Source: Roseicella frigidaeris (GTDB taxonomy: Bacteria; Pseudomonadota; Alphaproteobacteria; Acetobacterales; Acetobacteraceae). From it: a stretch of DNA of 64,000 nt. Shown here in pieces: positions 52,966 through 62,098 of the stretch (position 1 is the stretch's first letter; each line of letters starts with the position of its first letter). The notes beneath the pieces are model-generated. The model made no database searches and was not told the origin of the DNA. It worked only from the letters and a program-made list of their open reading frames with translations. The position numbers and the translations under genes are program-made. The stretch is taken from positions 1-64,000 of the forward strand of contig NZ_QLIX01000001.1 of assembly GCF_003258945.1 (NCBI RefSeq), in the 5' to 3' direction.

Positions 52966-54131
52966 ACCGGCAGGCTCGCCAGGCCGCGCAGCGTGTTGTT
53001 GTGCCGCCGGCGCGGCGGCCCCGTGATCTCGATGCGCGCCACCCGCCGGGCCAGCGCCGCCAGCACGCATTCGCCCTCGAGCCTGGCCAGCGCCATGCCG
53101 ACGCAGGCATGGATGCCGTTGCCGAAGCCGACATGGCCGGCGGTGCGGCGGGTGATGTCGTAGTCGTCGGGCCGGTCCCATTTGCGCGGGTCGCGGTTGG
53201 CGGCGCCGAGGAACATCAGCACCTTCTCCCCCTCCGGCAGCGTCTCGCCGCCGAGCGCGACGGCGCGGGTCGTCGTGCGGAAGAAGGTCTGCACCGGGCT
53301 TTCGTGGCGCACCGCCTCCTCGAAGGCGCCGCGCGCCAGGCCGGGCTGCGCCCGCAGCCGGTCATACTGCTCCGGATGGCGCGCCAGGCAGAAGACGGCG
53401 GCGCCGATGCCGCTCACCGTGGTGTCGACCCCCGCGGTCAGGACGGAGCGCACCACCTGCGCCGCCTCCTCCGCCGTCAGCTCGTCGCAGTCGACGGCCT
53501 CATGGATGCCGGCGCCGAAGCCCCCCGGCGCCAGGCTCTCGCGCCGGGACTGCGCGAAGACCCAGGGCGTCGCCTCGCGCGCCGCCTCGATGGCCTGCGC
53601 CAGATAGGCATTGGCCGGGCCGAAGCTGTTGAAGACGAGGTTGCCCCAGGGCAGGAGATGGCGGCGGTTCTCGCCCGGCATGCCCATCGCGTCCGGAAAG
53701 ACGGCGAGGGGATAGGCCTCGGCGAGTTCGGGGATGGCGTCGATCTCGCGCCGCGCGACCAGCCTGTCCACCAGCGCCTCGGCTGCCGCCGTGAAGGGCG
53801 CGCGCAGCGCCGCGATCGCCGCCGGCGAGAGCACCCGCGCCTGCACCTTGCGGGTGCGGTCGTGCAGCGGCGGGTCGGTCTCCAGCACGATGGAGGGCGG
53901 CCGCGCCGGCTGGTCCCGCGCGAAATCCTGCAACCCGACGCCGCGCGCCGAGGAGAAGCTCCGCCAATCCTCGAGCACCGCCTTCACCTCGGCATGGCGG
54001 GCGACGGCGAAGACGCCGTAGCGCGTCAGGCGCACCACCGGGCCGAGCTCGCGCAGCGCCTCCTGCGCCGGCAGGGGATCCTCGAAATAGGCGGCATCGA
54101 AGGGATCGAGGGGGGAGTCGGGGATGGCCAT
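52944..54131 (-). CDS. Cytochrome P450, CYP199-like
   Basis: A 395-residue soluble bacterial P450. The haem-ligand motif FGNGIHACVG is at 336-345 (Cys343), ExxR is at Glu272-Arg275, and the oxygen-activation motif AGVDTT is at 233-238. 'SSARGVGLQDFARDQPARPPSIVLETDPP' and 'SPVQTFFRTTTRAVALGGE' closely recall the CYP199A family, which demethylates or hydroxylates para-substituted benzoates; this likeness is from memory and the substrate is inferred. No ferredoxin or reductase gene is adjacent. The ATG at 54131 gives the normal N-terminus. It is divergent from two TTT receptor genes. Confidence 0.9.
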   Translation of the reverse strand: MAIPDSPLDPFDAAYFEDPLPAQEALRELGPVVRLTRYGVFAVARHAEVKAVLEDWRSFSSARGVGLQDFARDQPARPPSIVLETDPPLHDRTRKVQARVLSPAAIAALRAPFTAAAEALVDRLVARREIDAIPELAEAYPLAVFPDAMGMPGENRRHLLPWGNLVFNSFGPANAYLAQAIEAAREATPWVFAQSRRESLAPGGFGAGIHEAVDCDELTAEEAAQVVRSVLTAGVDTTVSGIGAAVFCLARHPEQYDRLRAQPGLARGAFEEAVRHESPVQTFFRTTTRAVALGGETLPEGEKVLMFLGAANRDPRKWDRPDDYDITRRTAGHVGFGNGIHACVGMALARLEGECVLAALARRVARIEITGPPRRRHNNTLRGLASLPVRLHPAG

Positions 54132-54378
54132 GGCGGTCAGGCCGCCCGGGCCGTGGCGGGGGCCGCATCCCGTCCGGTTGGATGCGGCTGGATCCGATCT
54201 GGCTGCATGCGCCGTGCCTCCCTCGCGCGTCGTCCCCGGCCGCCATGCAACCACCATGGCCGCGCCGTTTCATCCGGAAAAGCAGGACCGCGGTCCGGTG
54301 GGCTTGCCAGACCCCCACCTTCTGCCGCCATGCTGCCGCCCAAAGGACCGGCGGCGGCCGGCGGAACGGGAGATGGGA

Positions 54379-55359
54379 ATGTCCGGGATGGGAAGGATCG
54401 GCCGGCGCGCCGCGCTGGCCGCGGGCGCGGCGCTGCTGGCGGCGCCGGCGCGGGCCGAGGAGCGTTGGCCGGATGGCCCCATCCGCTTCATCGGCGTCTT
54501 CCCGCCGGGCGGCGGCACCGACATCCTCTCGCGCCTCTGGTGCAACCGGATGGCGGAGCTCTGCGGCGAGCAGTTCATCGTCGAGAATCGCAGCGGCTCG
54601 GCCGGCAATATCGGCACCGAGGCCATCGCCCGCGTCGCGCCGGACGGCCGCAGCATCGGCCTCGCCTCGGTGGCCCCGCTGGCCATCGCGCCGACGCTCT
54701 ACCGCCGCCTGCCCTTCGACGTGAACCGCGACTTCACCTGGCTCGGCGGGCTGTGGAAGCTGCCGAACCTGCTGGTGGTGCATCCGGAGGTGCCGGCGCG
54801 GACGGTGCCGGAGCTGATCGCCCTGGTGAAGGCCAATCCCGGCAAGTACAGCTACGCCTCCTCCGGCTCCGGCACCACGGTGCATCTCTCGGGCGCCGCC
54901 TTCGCCGCCCGGGCCGGGCTCGAGATGGTGCACGTGCCCTATCGCGGCGGCGCCCCGGCGCATGTCGACCTGATGGCTGGGCGGGTGCACATGATCTTCG
55001 ACAACATCCCCCAGGCCCTGCAGGAGGCGCGCGAGGGGCGGGTGCGGGCGCTCGCCGTCACCTCGGCGCAGCGCGTGCCGCAGGCGCCGGAGATCCCGGC
55101 CATGGCGGAATTCCTGCCGGGCTTCGAGATCACCTCCTGGGCCGGCGTCATGGGGCCGGCCGGGCTGCCGCCCGCGCTGGCGGCGCGCATCGCCGCCCGC
55201 ACCGCCGAGGCGCTGGCGAGCCGCGAGCTGGCGGCGCGCTACGAGGAGAACGGCGCCACGGTCTGGGCCGCGACGCCCGAGGAATTCGCCCGTTTCCGCG
55301 CGGCGGAGGAAAGCGCCTTCGCCCCGATCATCCGGGCCTCGGGCGCGCAGGTGGATTGA
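54379..55359 (+). CDS. TTT (Bug/TctC) substrate-binding protein
   Basis: A complete receptor of about 326 residues with a Tat-like signal ('GRIGRRAALAAGAALLAAPARAE'). The mature part begins 'RWPDGPIRFIGVFPPGGGTDILSRLWCNRMAELCGEQFIVENRSGSAGNIGTEAIARVAPDG', then 'HVPYRGGAPAHVDLMAGRVHMIFDNIPQ'. ATG 54379 is chosen for its GGGAG 6 bases upstream; an ATG at 54373 is also possible. It is close in sequence to the next gene and divergent from the P450 gene, suggesting it captures an aromatic or other organic acid. Confidence 0.93.
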   Translation: MSGMGRIGRRAALAAGAALLAAPARAEERWPDGPIRFIGVFPPGGGTDILSRLWCNRMAELCGEQFIVENRSGSAGNIGTEAIARVAPDGRSIGLASVAPLAIAPTLYRRLPFDVNRDFTWLGGLWKLPNLLVVHPEVPARTVPELIALVKANPGKYSYASSGSGTTVHLSGAAFAARAGLEMVHVPYRGGAPAHVDLMAGRVHMIFDNIPQALQEAREGRVRALAVTSAQRVPQAPEIPAMAEFLPGFEITSWAGVMGPAGLPPALAARIAARTAEALASRELAARYEENGATVWAATPEEFARFRAAEESAFAPIIRASGAQVD

Positions 55360-55393
55360 GGCCCGGTCAGGCAGCGACAGGAGGAGGACGAGC

Positions 55394-56416
55394 ATGCGGC
55401 AAGGGAGAACCGCGCCGGGGCGAGGCGCGCTGCGCCGGCGCGCGGCTCTGCGGCTGGCGGCGCTGGCCACGCCCGGGCTGGGGATGCTGGGGCTCGGCAC
55501 CGCCCGCGCCCAGGGCGGCGACTGGCCGAACCGGCCGGTCCGCTACGTCAACCCCTATCCGCCGAGCGGGCCGACCGACACGCTCTCGCGCCTCTGGTGC
55601 GCGCGGATGAGCGAGGTCACCGGCCAGCAATTCGTGGTCGAGAACCGCAGCGGCTCGGGCGGCAATGTCGGGGCCGACGTGATCGCCAAATCCGCGCCGG
55701 ATGGCTACACGGTCGGCCTCGGCGGCATCGCCTCGCATGCCATCGCGCCGACGCTCTACGCCTCGCTGCCCTTCGACCCGCACAAGGATTTCACCCTGGT
55801 GGGCGGGCTCTGGCAGCTGCCGAACCTGCTGGCGGTCAATCTCGACCTGCCGGCAAGGACGGTGCCGGAGCTGATCGCGCTGCTGAAGGCGCATCCCGGC
55901 AGATACACCTTCGGTTCGGCCGGCGCCGGCACCACGCTGCACCTGGCGGGCGAGATGTTCGGCCAGATGGCCGGCGTGCAGATGGTGCATGTGCCCTATC
56001 GCGGCAGCGCCCCGGCGCAGCTCGACCTGGTCGCCGGCCGCATCCAGATGATGTTCGACAACATCCCCGGCACCCTGCAGCTCTCGCGCGAGGGCCGGGT
56101 GCGGCCGCTCGCCGTCACCTCGCTCAAGCGGAGCCCGGTGGCGCCGGAGATCCCGGCCTTGAGCGAATTCCTGCCGGGCTTCGACATCGTCTCCTGGACC
56201 TGCCTCTCGGCGCCGGCCGGTCTGCCGCCGGCCATGGTGGCGCGCATGAGCGCCCTCTCGCGCAAGGCGTTGGAGTCCGAGGCGCTGGTCAAGGCCTATC
56301 GCGACCTCGGGGCCGAGCCCTGGTGGACCTCGACCGAGGACATCGCCAGCTACCGCGCCGCGCAGGAGGCGCGGCTGGCGCCGCTGATCCGGGCCTCCGG
56401 CGCGCGCGTCGACTGA
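55394..56416 (+). CDS. TTT (Bug/TctC) substrate-binding protein
   Basis: A 340-residue periplasmic receptor, a tandem paralogue of the preceding gene. It shares 'DTLSRLWCARMSEVTGQQFVVENRSGSGGNVGADVIAKSAPDG' and 'HVPYRGSAPAQLDLVAGRIQMMFDNIPG' and ends in the same 'IRASGARVD' tail. AGGAGGA precedes the ATG. An MFS transporter gene follows after about 130 bases. No TctAB permease is nearby, so its membrane partner is encoded elsewhere or this is an orphan receptor. Confidence 0.93.
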   Translation: MRQGRTAPGRGALRRRAALRLAALATPGLGMLGLGTARAQGGDWPNRPVRYVNPYPPSGPTDTLSRLWCARMSEVTGQQFVVENRSGSGGNVGADVIAKSAPDGYTVGLGGIASHAIAPTLYASLPFDPHKDFTLVGGLWQLPNLLAVNLDLPARTVPELIALLKAHPGRYTFGSAGAGTTLHLAGEMFGQMAGVQMVHVPYRGSAPAQLDLVAGRIQMMFDNIPGTLQLSREGRVRPLAVTSLKRSPVAPEIPALSEFLPGFDIVSWTCLSAPAGLPPAMVARMSALSRKALESEALVKAYRDLGAEPWWTSTEDIASYRAAQEARLAPLIRASGARVD

Positions 56417-56544
56417 GGCGGCCGAGGCGGGCCGCGCGGCCCGGCCATGCTCCCCGCGAATGGCCGCGGCCCTTTCCGCCCGGGGCGATCTGCTGCTTTG
56501 CTGCCAGGATGGCCGCAGGGCCGCCGCAGGAGCGGGAGGAAACG

Positions 56545-57774
56545 ATGCCTGCAGCGCACCGCGCCGAGTCCGGCGTGGACAGCCGCTATGCCTGGATGCG
56601 GCTCGCGGCCGCGGTGCTGCTCAGCACCCTCGGCGGGGTCGGGCTCTGGTCGATCGTCGTGGCGCTGCCGGCGGTGCAGGCGGAATTCGGCACCGCCCGC
56701 GCCGATGCCTCGCTCCCCTATACCCTGACCACCCTCGGCTTCGCCGCCGGCGGCATCCTCATGGGCCGGCTCGCCGACCGCTTCGGCGTCATGCTGCCGG
56801 TGCTGATCGGCATCGCCGCCCTGGCGCTCGGCTATGTCCTCGCCGCCCAGGCCGGCAGCATGGGGCAGTACGCGGTCATCCATGGCGGGCTGATCGGGCT
56901 GCTCGGCGCCTGCGCCACCTTCGGGCCGGTGGTGGCCGACACCTCGCTCTGGTTCCGCCGCCGCCGCGGCTTCGCCGTCTCGCTCGCCGCCAGCGGCAAT
57001 TACTTCGCCGGCGCGGTCTGGCCGCCGCTGGTCCAGGCCGGCATCGCCGCCTATGGCTGGCGGCAGACGCATGTGATGATCGGCATCGCCTGCCTGGTGC
57101 TGATGCTGCCGCTGGCGCTGGTGCTGCGCCGCCCGGCGCCGCGGCAGGAGCCCGCGCCGGCCATGGCCGGGCGGGCGATCCCGGCGAGCCCGCTCGGCCT
57201 CGCGCCCAACACGCTGCAGGCGCTGCTGGCGGTGGCGGGCATCGCCTGCTGCATCGCCATGGCCATGCCGCAGGTGCACATCGTCGCCTATTGCGCCGAT
57301 CTCGGCTACGGGCCGGCGCGCGGCGCGGAGATGCTCTCGGTGATGCTGGCCTGCGGCGTGGTCAGTCGCCTCTCCTTCGGCGCGATCCTGGACCGCATCG
57401 GCAGCGCCGCCACGCTGCTGCTCTCGGCGACCTTGCAGGCGGTGGCGCTGGCGCTGTTCCTGCCCTTCGACGGGCTGGTCTCGCTCTATCTCATCTCCGG
57501 CATCTTCGGCCTGTTCCAGGGCGGCATCGTCTCCACCTATGCGGTGATCGTGCGGGAGAACGTGCCGGTGCGGGAGGTCGGGACGCGGGTCGGCATCGCC
57601 CTCTCGGCGACGCTGGTCGGCATGGCGATCGGCGGCTGGATGTCCGGCCTCGCCTTCGACCTCACCGGCTCCTACCGCGCCGCGGTGCTGAACGGCATCG
57701 CCTGGAACGCCGTGACCATCGCCATCGCCGGCTGGCTGGTGCTGCGGCGGCGGACCCGATTGGCCTATGCGTAG
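56545..57774 (+). CDS. MFS transporter (OFA/oxalate-formate antiporter-like group)
   Basis: A 409-residue inner-membrane transporter with twelve predicted helices. It shows 'LWSIVVALPAVQAEFGTARADASLPYTLTTLGFAAGGILMGRLADRFGV' and 'WFRRRRGFAVSLAASGNYFAGAVWPPLVQAGIAAYGWR', features of the OFA and monocarboxylate branch. GGGAGG precedes the ATG at 56545. Located after two organic-acid receptors and the P450, it may import or export the same class of compound. A hairpin cluster marks its end. Confidence 0.9.
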   Translation: MPAAHRAESGVDSRYAWMRLAAAVLLSTLGGVGLWSIVVALPAVQAEFGTARADASLPYTLTTLGFAAGGILMGRLADRFGVMLPVLIGIAALALGYVLAAQAGSMGQYAVIHGGLIGLLGACATFGPVVADTSLWFRRRRGFAVSLAASGNYFAGAVWPPLVQAGIAAYGWRQTHVMIGIACLVLMLPLALVLRRPAPRQEPAPAMAGRAIPASPLGLAPNTLQALLAVAGIACCIAMAMPQVHIVAYCADLGYGPARGAEMLSVMLACGVVSRLSFGAILDRIGSAATLLLSATLQAVALALFLPFDGLVSLYLISGIFGLFQGGIVSTYAVIVRENVPVREVGTRVGIALSATLVGMAIGGWMSGLAFDLTGSYRAAVLNGIAWNAVTIAIAGWLVLRRRTRLAYA

Positions 57775-57776
57775 CG

Positions 57777-57870
57777 TTCCCCACGACGGCGCTTCGCGCC
57801 GCCGCGGGGCCCCGTTCTTCGCATCTGGCCCAGGTCGCGTCACAGCCTGCCGTGGCGAAGCCGCGGCAGG
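57777..57870 (+). terminator. Terminator cluster after the MFS gene
   Basis: CCCCACGACGGCGC-TTC-GCGCCGCCGCGGGG (about 57779-57809) forms a 14-bp stem with two G-T pairs, and CCTGCCGTGG-CGAAG-CCGCGGCAGG (57846-57870) a 10-bp stem. Both resemble the hairpins at 42548-42630. Confidence 0.6.
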
Positions 57871-57975
57871 GCAACGGGAGGCGGCTGAGGGGGCGTCCGA
57901 CCTGGGCGGGCCTGTCCGTGCGCGGGACGGACGTGCCGCTTGTCCCGGGGGTGTGCGGCGCCGCAGAATGGGGGG

Positions 57976-59328
57976 ATGGCTGCCCCCCTTTCCCGCGTGC
58001 CGGCCGAGGCCGATCCGAGCTTCGCCGAGCTCATCGCCGCCCGGCCGCACCTCTCCGCGCATGCCCTCGACGGGCTGACCGTCGAGGAGGTCCCGCTCGC
58101 CCGCATCGCCGCCGAGATCGGCACCCCGACCTGGGTCTATTCCGCCGGGGCGCTCCGTCGCCGTGCCCGCGCCCTCGCCTCGGCGCTGGACGGCGCCGGG
58201 CTGCGCGCCTCCATCCACTACGCGGTGAAGGCCAACAGCAGCCGCGCCGTGTTGCGGGTGCTGGCCGATGAGGGGCTCGGCGCCGACGTGGTCTCGGAGG
58301 GCGAGCTGCGCGCCGCCCGCGCCGCCGGTATCCCGGCCTCGGCCATCGTCTTCTCCGGCGTCGGCAAGACCGAGCGGGAGCTGCGCCTCGCCCTCGAGGA
58401 GGACATCGCCCAGATCAACCTCGAAAGCGCCGAGGAGGCGGTGATGCTCTCCGCCCTCGCCGCGGCGATGGGCCGCACCGCGCGGGTGGCGCTGCGGGTG
58501 AACCCGGATGTCGATGCCCGCACCCATGCCAAGATCACCACCGGCCGGTCGGAGAACAAATTCGGCGTCGCCATCGCCGAGGCGCCCGCCCTCTACGCCC
58601 GCCTCGCCGCCCTGCCGGGGCTGGAGCCGGTCGGCGTCGCCACCCATATCGGCAGCCAGATCACCGCCGGCATGGCCGCCTACCGCGCCGCCTATGCCCG
58701 GCTCGCCGAGCTGGTGCGGGCGCTCCGCGCCGCCGGCCTGCCGGTGCGCCATGTCGATTGCGGCGGCGGCCTCGGCATCCCCTATCGGGACGAGCCGGCG
58801 CCGCTGCCGGAGGCGCTGGCCGGGGCGATCAAATCCACCCTCGGCCTGCTCGGCCTGCCGGTGATGCTGGAGCCGGGGCGCTGGATCGCCGGCCCGCCTG
58901 GCCTGCTGCTCGCCTCCGTCATCCTGCAGAAGCAGGGGGCCGACCGTCGCTTCCTGGTGCTGGACGCCGCCATGAACGACCTGGTGCGGCCGGCCATGTA
59001 CGAGGCCTGGCACGGCATCCTGCCGGTCGGCGCGCGCGACCTGGTGGCGCCGCTCGCGCCGGCCGAGGTGGTCGGCCCGGTCTGCGAGACCGGCGACACC
59101 TTTGCCCGCGGCCGGGCGTTGCCATCTCTGTCCCCGGGAGCGCTGGTCGCCTTCCTGGATGCGGGAGCCTATGGCGCCGTGATGAGCAGCACCTACAACA
59201 TGCGGCCCCTGGCCGCCGAGGTGATGGTGGACGGGGCGCGCTTCGCGGTGACGCGGGAGCGGCAGAGCTACGCGGCGCTGCTCGGGGCCGAACGTCTGCC
59301 GCCCTGGCTCGGGGAGGCTGCGCCCTGA
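57976..59328 (+). CDS. lysA: Diaminopimelate decarboxylase
   Basis: A 450-residue PLP enzyme making lysine from meso-diaminopimelate. The PLP Lys85 is in 'SIHYAVKANSSR'. 'HIGSQI' and 'DCGGGLGIPY' bind the phosphate, 'EPGRWI' follows, and the catalytic Cys and substrate-binding motif is 'CETGDTF'. The ATG at 57976 gives the standard start; the 12-residue extension upstream is not conserved. A TIGR02302-family gene follows. Its usual upstream neighbours argH and lptM are about 5 kb away, across the P450 and TTT-receptor cassette. Confidence 0.95.
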   Translation: MAAPLSRVPAEADPSFAELIAARPHLSAHALDGLTVEEVPLARIAAEIGTPTWVYSAGALRRRARALASALDGAGLRASIHYAVKANSSRAVLRVLADEGLGADVVSEGELRAARAAGIPASAIVFSGVGKTERELRLALEEDIAQINLESAEEAVMLSALAAAMGRTARVALRVNPDVDARTHAKITTGRSENKFGVAIAEAPALYARLAALPGLEPVGVATHIGSQITAGMAAYRAAYARLAELVRALRAAGLPVRHVDCGGGLGIPYRDEPAPLPEALAGAIKSTLGLLGLPVMLEPGRWIAGPPGLLLASVILQKQGADRRFLVLDAAMNDLVRPAMYEAWHGILPVGARDLVAPLAPAEVVGPVCETGDTFARGRALPSLSPGALVAFLDAGAYGAVMSSTYNMRPLAAEVMVDGARFAVTRERQSYAALLGAERLPPWLGEAAP

Positions 59329-59378
59329 GCCCGGCCGGGCCGCCGCCGCCGGATCCCGACGCCGCCGCGGACGGGTCC

Positions 59379-61994
59379 ATGCGGCGCCTGGCCGCGCTGC
59401 TGCGGCGCCGGCGGCGCCTGGCCCGGCTTGCCCTACTGTGGGAGGCGGCCTGGCCGCGCCTCTGGCCGGTGCTCGGCCTGCTCGGCCTCGGCCTCGTCAT
59501 CGCCCTGCTCGACCTGCCGCAGAGGCTGCCGCCCTGGTTGCACATCCTGCTGCTCCTCGCCGCCGCCGGCCTGCTCGGCTGGACAGGCTGGCGGGCCTTC
59601 CGCGGCTTCCGCCTGCCGGACGATGCCGGGGCCGAGCGGCGGCTGGAGCGCAATGCCGGCCTGCGGCACCGGCCGCTGGCGACGCTCTCGGACCGGCCGG
59701 CCGGCAACGATCCGGCGGCGCTGGCGCTCTGGCGGGTGCACCAGGCGCGGGCCGCGGCGCAGATCCGGCGGTTGCAGGTCGGCCTGCCGCGCCCCGGCCT
59801 GCCGGGGCGCGATCCGCGGGCGCTGCGGGCCGCGGTCGGGCTCGCCGTCCTCGCCGCCCTGGTCGTGGCCGGGGACGAGGTGCCGGAGCGGCTTCGTCGG
59901 GCCGTCACCCCGGCCTTCGCCGGCCCGGCCCCGACGCCGGCGCTGAAGCTGGAGGCCTGGGTGACGCCGCCCGCCTATACCGGTGCCGCGCCCGTGTTCC
60001 TCGACCCGGCCGGCGGCGCCGCCACCGTGCCGGCGGGCAGCAGGTTGCAGGTCTCGCTCTCCGGCGGCCATGGCGCCGTGCCCGAGTTGCTGATGGAGGC
60101 CGAGGCGACGCCCTTCCGCGCGCTGGACGGCGCCAGCTTCGCCGCCGAGGCGCTGCTCGAGCATGGCGGCCGCCTCGCCGTGCGGCGCGGCGGCGAGGAG
60201 CTGGCGCGCTGGGCGCTGACCGTGCAGGCCGATGCGCCGCCCCGCGTCGCCTTCGCCGAGCCCCCCGGCCGGGCCCCCCGCGGCCTCGGCACCCGGCTGC
60301 CCTGGAAGGCCGAGGATGACTGGGGCCTGGCCAATCTGCGGGCCGAGCTGCGGCTGCAGGCGCGGCCCGAGGCGCCGCCGCTGCGGCTGGACCTGGCGCT
60401 GCCGGGGCTGAACCCGAAGCAGGCGAAGGGCGCCGCCACGCCCGATCTCTCGGCGCATCCCTGGGCCGGGTTGGAGGTGGAGGCGCGGCTGCTGGCGAAG
60501 GATGGGGCGGGCCAGGAGGGGCAGTCCGAGGCCGCGACGCTCACCCTCCCGGAGCGGAGCTTCAACCATCCCGTGGCGCAGCGGCTGATCGCCCTGCGCA
60601 AGGCGCTTTCGCTGGAGCCGGAGCGCCGGGCGCCGGTGCGGCGCGAGCTCGAGGCCGTCGCCGCGGCGCCCGAGGCCTTCGAGCACGACGTCGCCACCTA
60701 TCTCGCGCTGCGCACGGCGCGCACCCGCCTCATCGTCGACCGCCGGCCCGAGGCGGTGCCGGAGGTGCAGGAGATCCTCTGGCAGGTGGCCCTGGCCCTC
60801 GAGGAAGGCCGCGACGGCCGCACCCTGCGCGCCCTGCAACAGGCGCGCGAGGCGTTGCGCGAGGCGCTCGACAAGGCCGAGCAGCAGGAGAAGGCGCCGA
60901 ACCAGGACGAGGCCAAGGCGCAGGAGCAGCGCGCCGAGCTGGAGCGCCGCATCCAGGAGCTGCGCGACGCCATCCGCCAGCATCTCGAGGCGCTGGCCGA
61001 GAAGCTGCAACGCGAGAATGCCGAGGCGATGCCCTTCGATCCGCAGTCGCGGCTGATGGACCAGAAGGAGATGGACCGCCGCACCCGCCGCATGGAGCAG
61101 GCGGCGCGCGAGGGCCGGACCGAGGATGCGAAGCGCGAGCTGGCCGAGCTGGAGGAGATGCTGAAGGCGCTCGAGGAAGGCCGCGCCCAGCGCGCCGAGA
61201 GCCCCGAGCGCCAGCAGCGGCGCGAGAAGGGCCAGCAGCAGATGGGCGTCGTGCAGGACATGGTGAAGCGCCAGTCCGAGATGCTCGACCGCAGCCACCA
61301 GCGCGCCGACGAGGATGACCGCGAGCGCAGCACGCGGGAGCGTCAGCAGCGGCTGAACCAGCAAAATCCCCGCTGGCCGCCGGATGCGCCGCAGCCGCAG
61401 TCGCCCTCGGCGCAGCAGCAGGGCGGAGGGGAGCGGGAGGGCCAGCAGGAGCAGGCCGCGCGCGACCAGGATGGCCGCCGGCAACGGGCGCTGCGGCGCG
61501 CGCTCGGCGAGCTGATGCAGCAATTCGGCGACATGACCGGCGAGGTCCCGGAGGCGCTTGGCCGTGCCGACCAGGCGATGCGCGAGGCGCAGGAGCAGCT
61601 GAGCCAGGGCGGCGATGCCCGCGCGGCGCAGCAGCGCGCCTTGCAGGCGTTGCAGGAGGGCGGGCGGCAGATGGCCCAGTCCATGCAGCGCCAGTTCGGC
61701 ATGAGCCAGGAAGGCGACGAGGACGGCGACCCGCAGGACATGACGGGCGAGAACCAGCCCGGCGGCACGGGCCAGGACCAGGCGCATGGCCAGGGCGAGG
61801 GGCGCGATCCGCTCGGCCGCCGCTCGCGCGACGTCAACGGCAACGCCGACAACGGCGCCGATACGCGGGTGCCGGAGGAGGCGGAGATGCTGCGGACCCG
61901 GCGGCTGCAGGAGGAGCTGCGGCGGCGCGGCGCGGAGCGCGAGCGCCCGATGGAGGAGCTCGACTACATCGACAGGTTGCTGAAGCAGTTCTGA
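59379..61994 (+). CDS. TIGR02302 / DUF4175 family membrane protein
   Basis: An 871-residue protein typical of alphaproteobacteria. Two hydrophobic helices lie near the N-terminus (about 24-62) and another near 145-165. A periplasmic beta-rich part follows ('LKLEAWVTPPAYTGAAPVFLDP'), then a very long Glu/Gln/Arg/Ala-rich coiled-coil region (about 480-800, e.g. 'EQRAELERRIQELRDAIRQHLE'). It closes with 'RPMEELDYIDRLLKQF', the conserved family ending. Function unknown. ATG at 59379 is used, but GGGGAGG upstream near 59311 leaves open a start (non-ATG) overlapping lysA. Directly downstream of lysA as in relatives. Confidence 0.88.
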   Translation: MRRLAALLRRRRRLARLALLWEAAWPRLWPVLGLLGLGLVIALLDLPQRLPPWLHILLLLAAAGLLGWTGWRAFRGFRLPDDAGAERRLERNAGLRHRPLATLSDRPAGNDPAALALWRVHQARAAAQIRRLQVGLPRPGLPGRDPRALRAAVGLAVLAALVVAGDEVPERLRRAVTPAFAGPAPTPALKLEAWVTPPAYTGAAPVFLDPAGGAATVPAGSRLQVSLSGGHGAVPELLMEAEATPFRALDGASFAAEALLEHGGRLAVRRGGEELARWALTVQADAPPRVAFAEPPGRAPRGLGTRLPWKAEDDWGLANLRAELRLQARPEAPPLRLDLALPGLNPKQAKGAATPDLSAHPWAGLEVEARLLAKDGAGQEGQSEAATLTLPERSFNHPVAQRLIALRKALSLEPERRAPVRRELEAVAAAPEAFEHDVATYLALRTARTRLIVDRRPEAVPEVQEILWQVALALEEGRDGRTLRALQQAREALREALDKAEQQEKAPNQDEAKAQEQRAELERRIQELRDAIRQHLEALAEKLQRENAEAMPFDPQSRLMDQKEMDRRTRRMEQAAREGRTEDAKRELAELEEMLKALEEGRAQRAESPERQQRREKGQQQMGVVQDMVKRQSEMLDRSHQRADEDDRERSTRERQQRLNQQNPRWPPDAPQPQSPSAQQQGGGEREGQQEQAARDQDGRRQRALRRALGELMQQFGDMTGEVPEALGRADQAMREAQEQLSQGGDARAAQQRALQALQEGGRQMAQSMQRQFGMSQEGDEDGDPQDMTGENQPGGTGQDQAHGQGEGRDPLGRRSRDVNGNADNGADTRVPEEAEMLRTRRLQEELRRRGAERERPMEELDYIDRLLKQF

Positions 61995-62098
61995 GACACG
62001 CGCGGCCCGGGGACACAGGGCGGTCCTGACCGCGATCCGCCCGGCAACCTTTTCCATCGCGCTAGGTTGTGTCGGCTGCACCGCGGGGTCGACGTGCC

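Noticed and set aside
59433-62081. A long open frame antisense to the TIGR02302-family gene
   Set aside because: Leu/Arg/Ala-rich shadow of the Glu/Gln-rich coiled-coil region; no domain or start signal.
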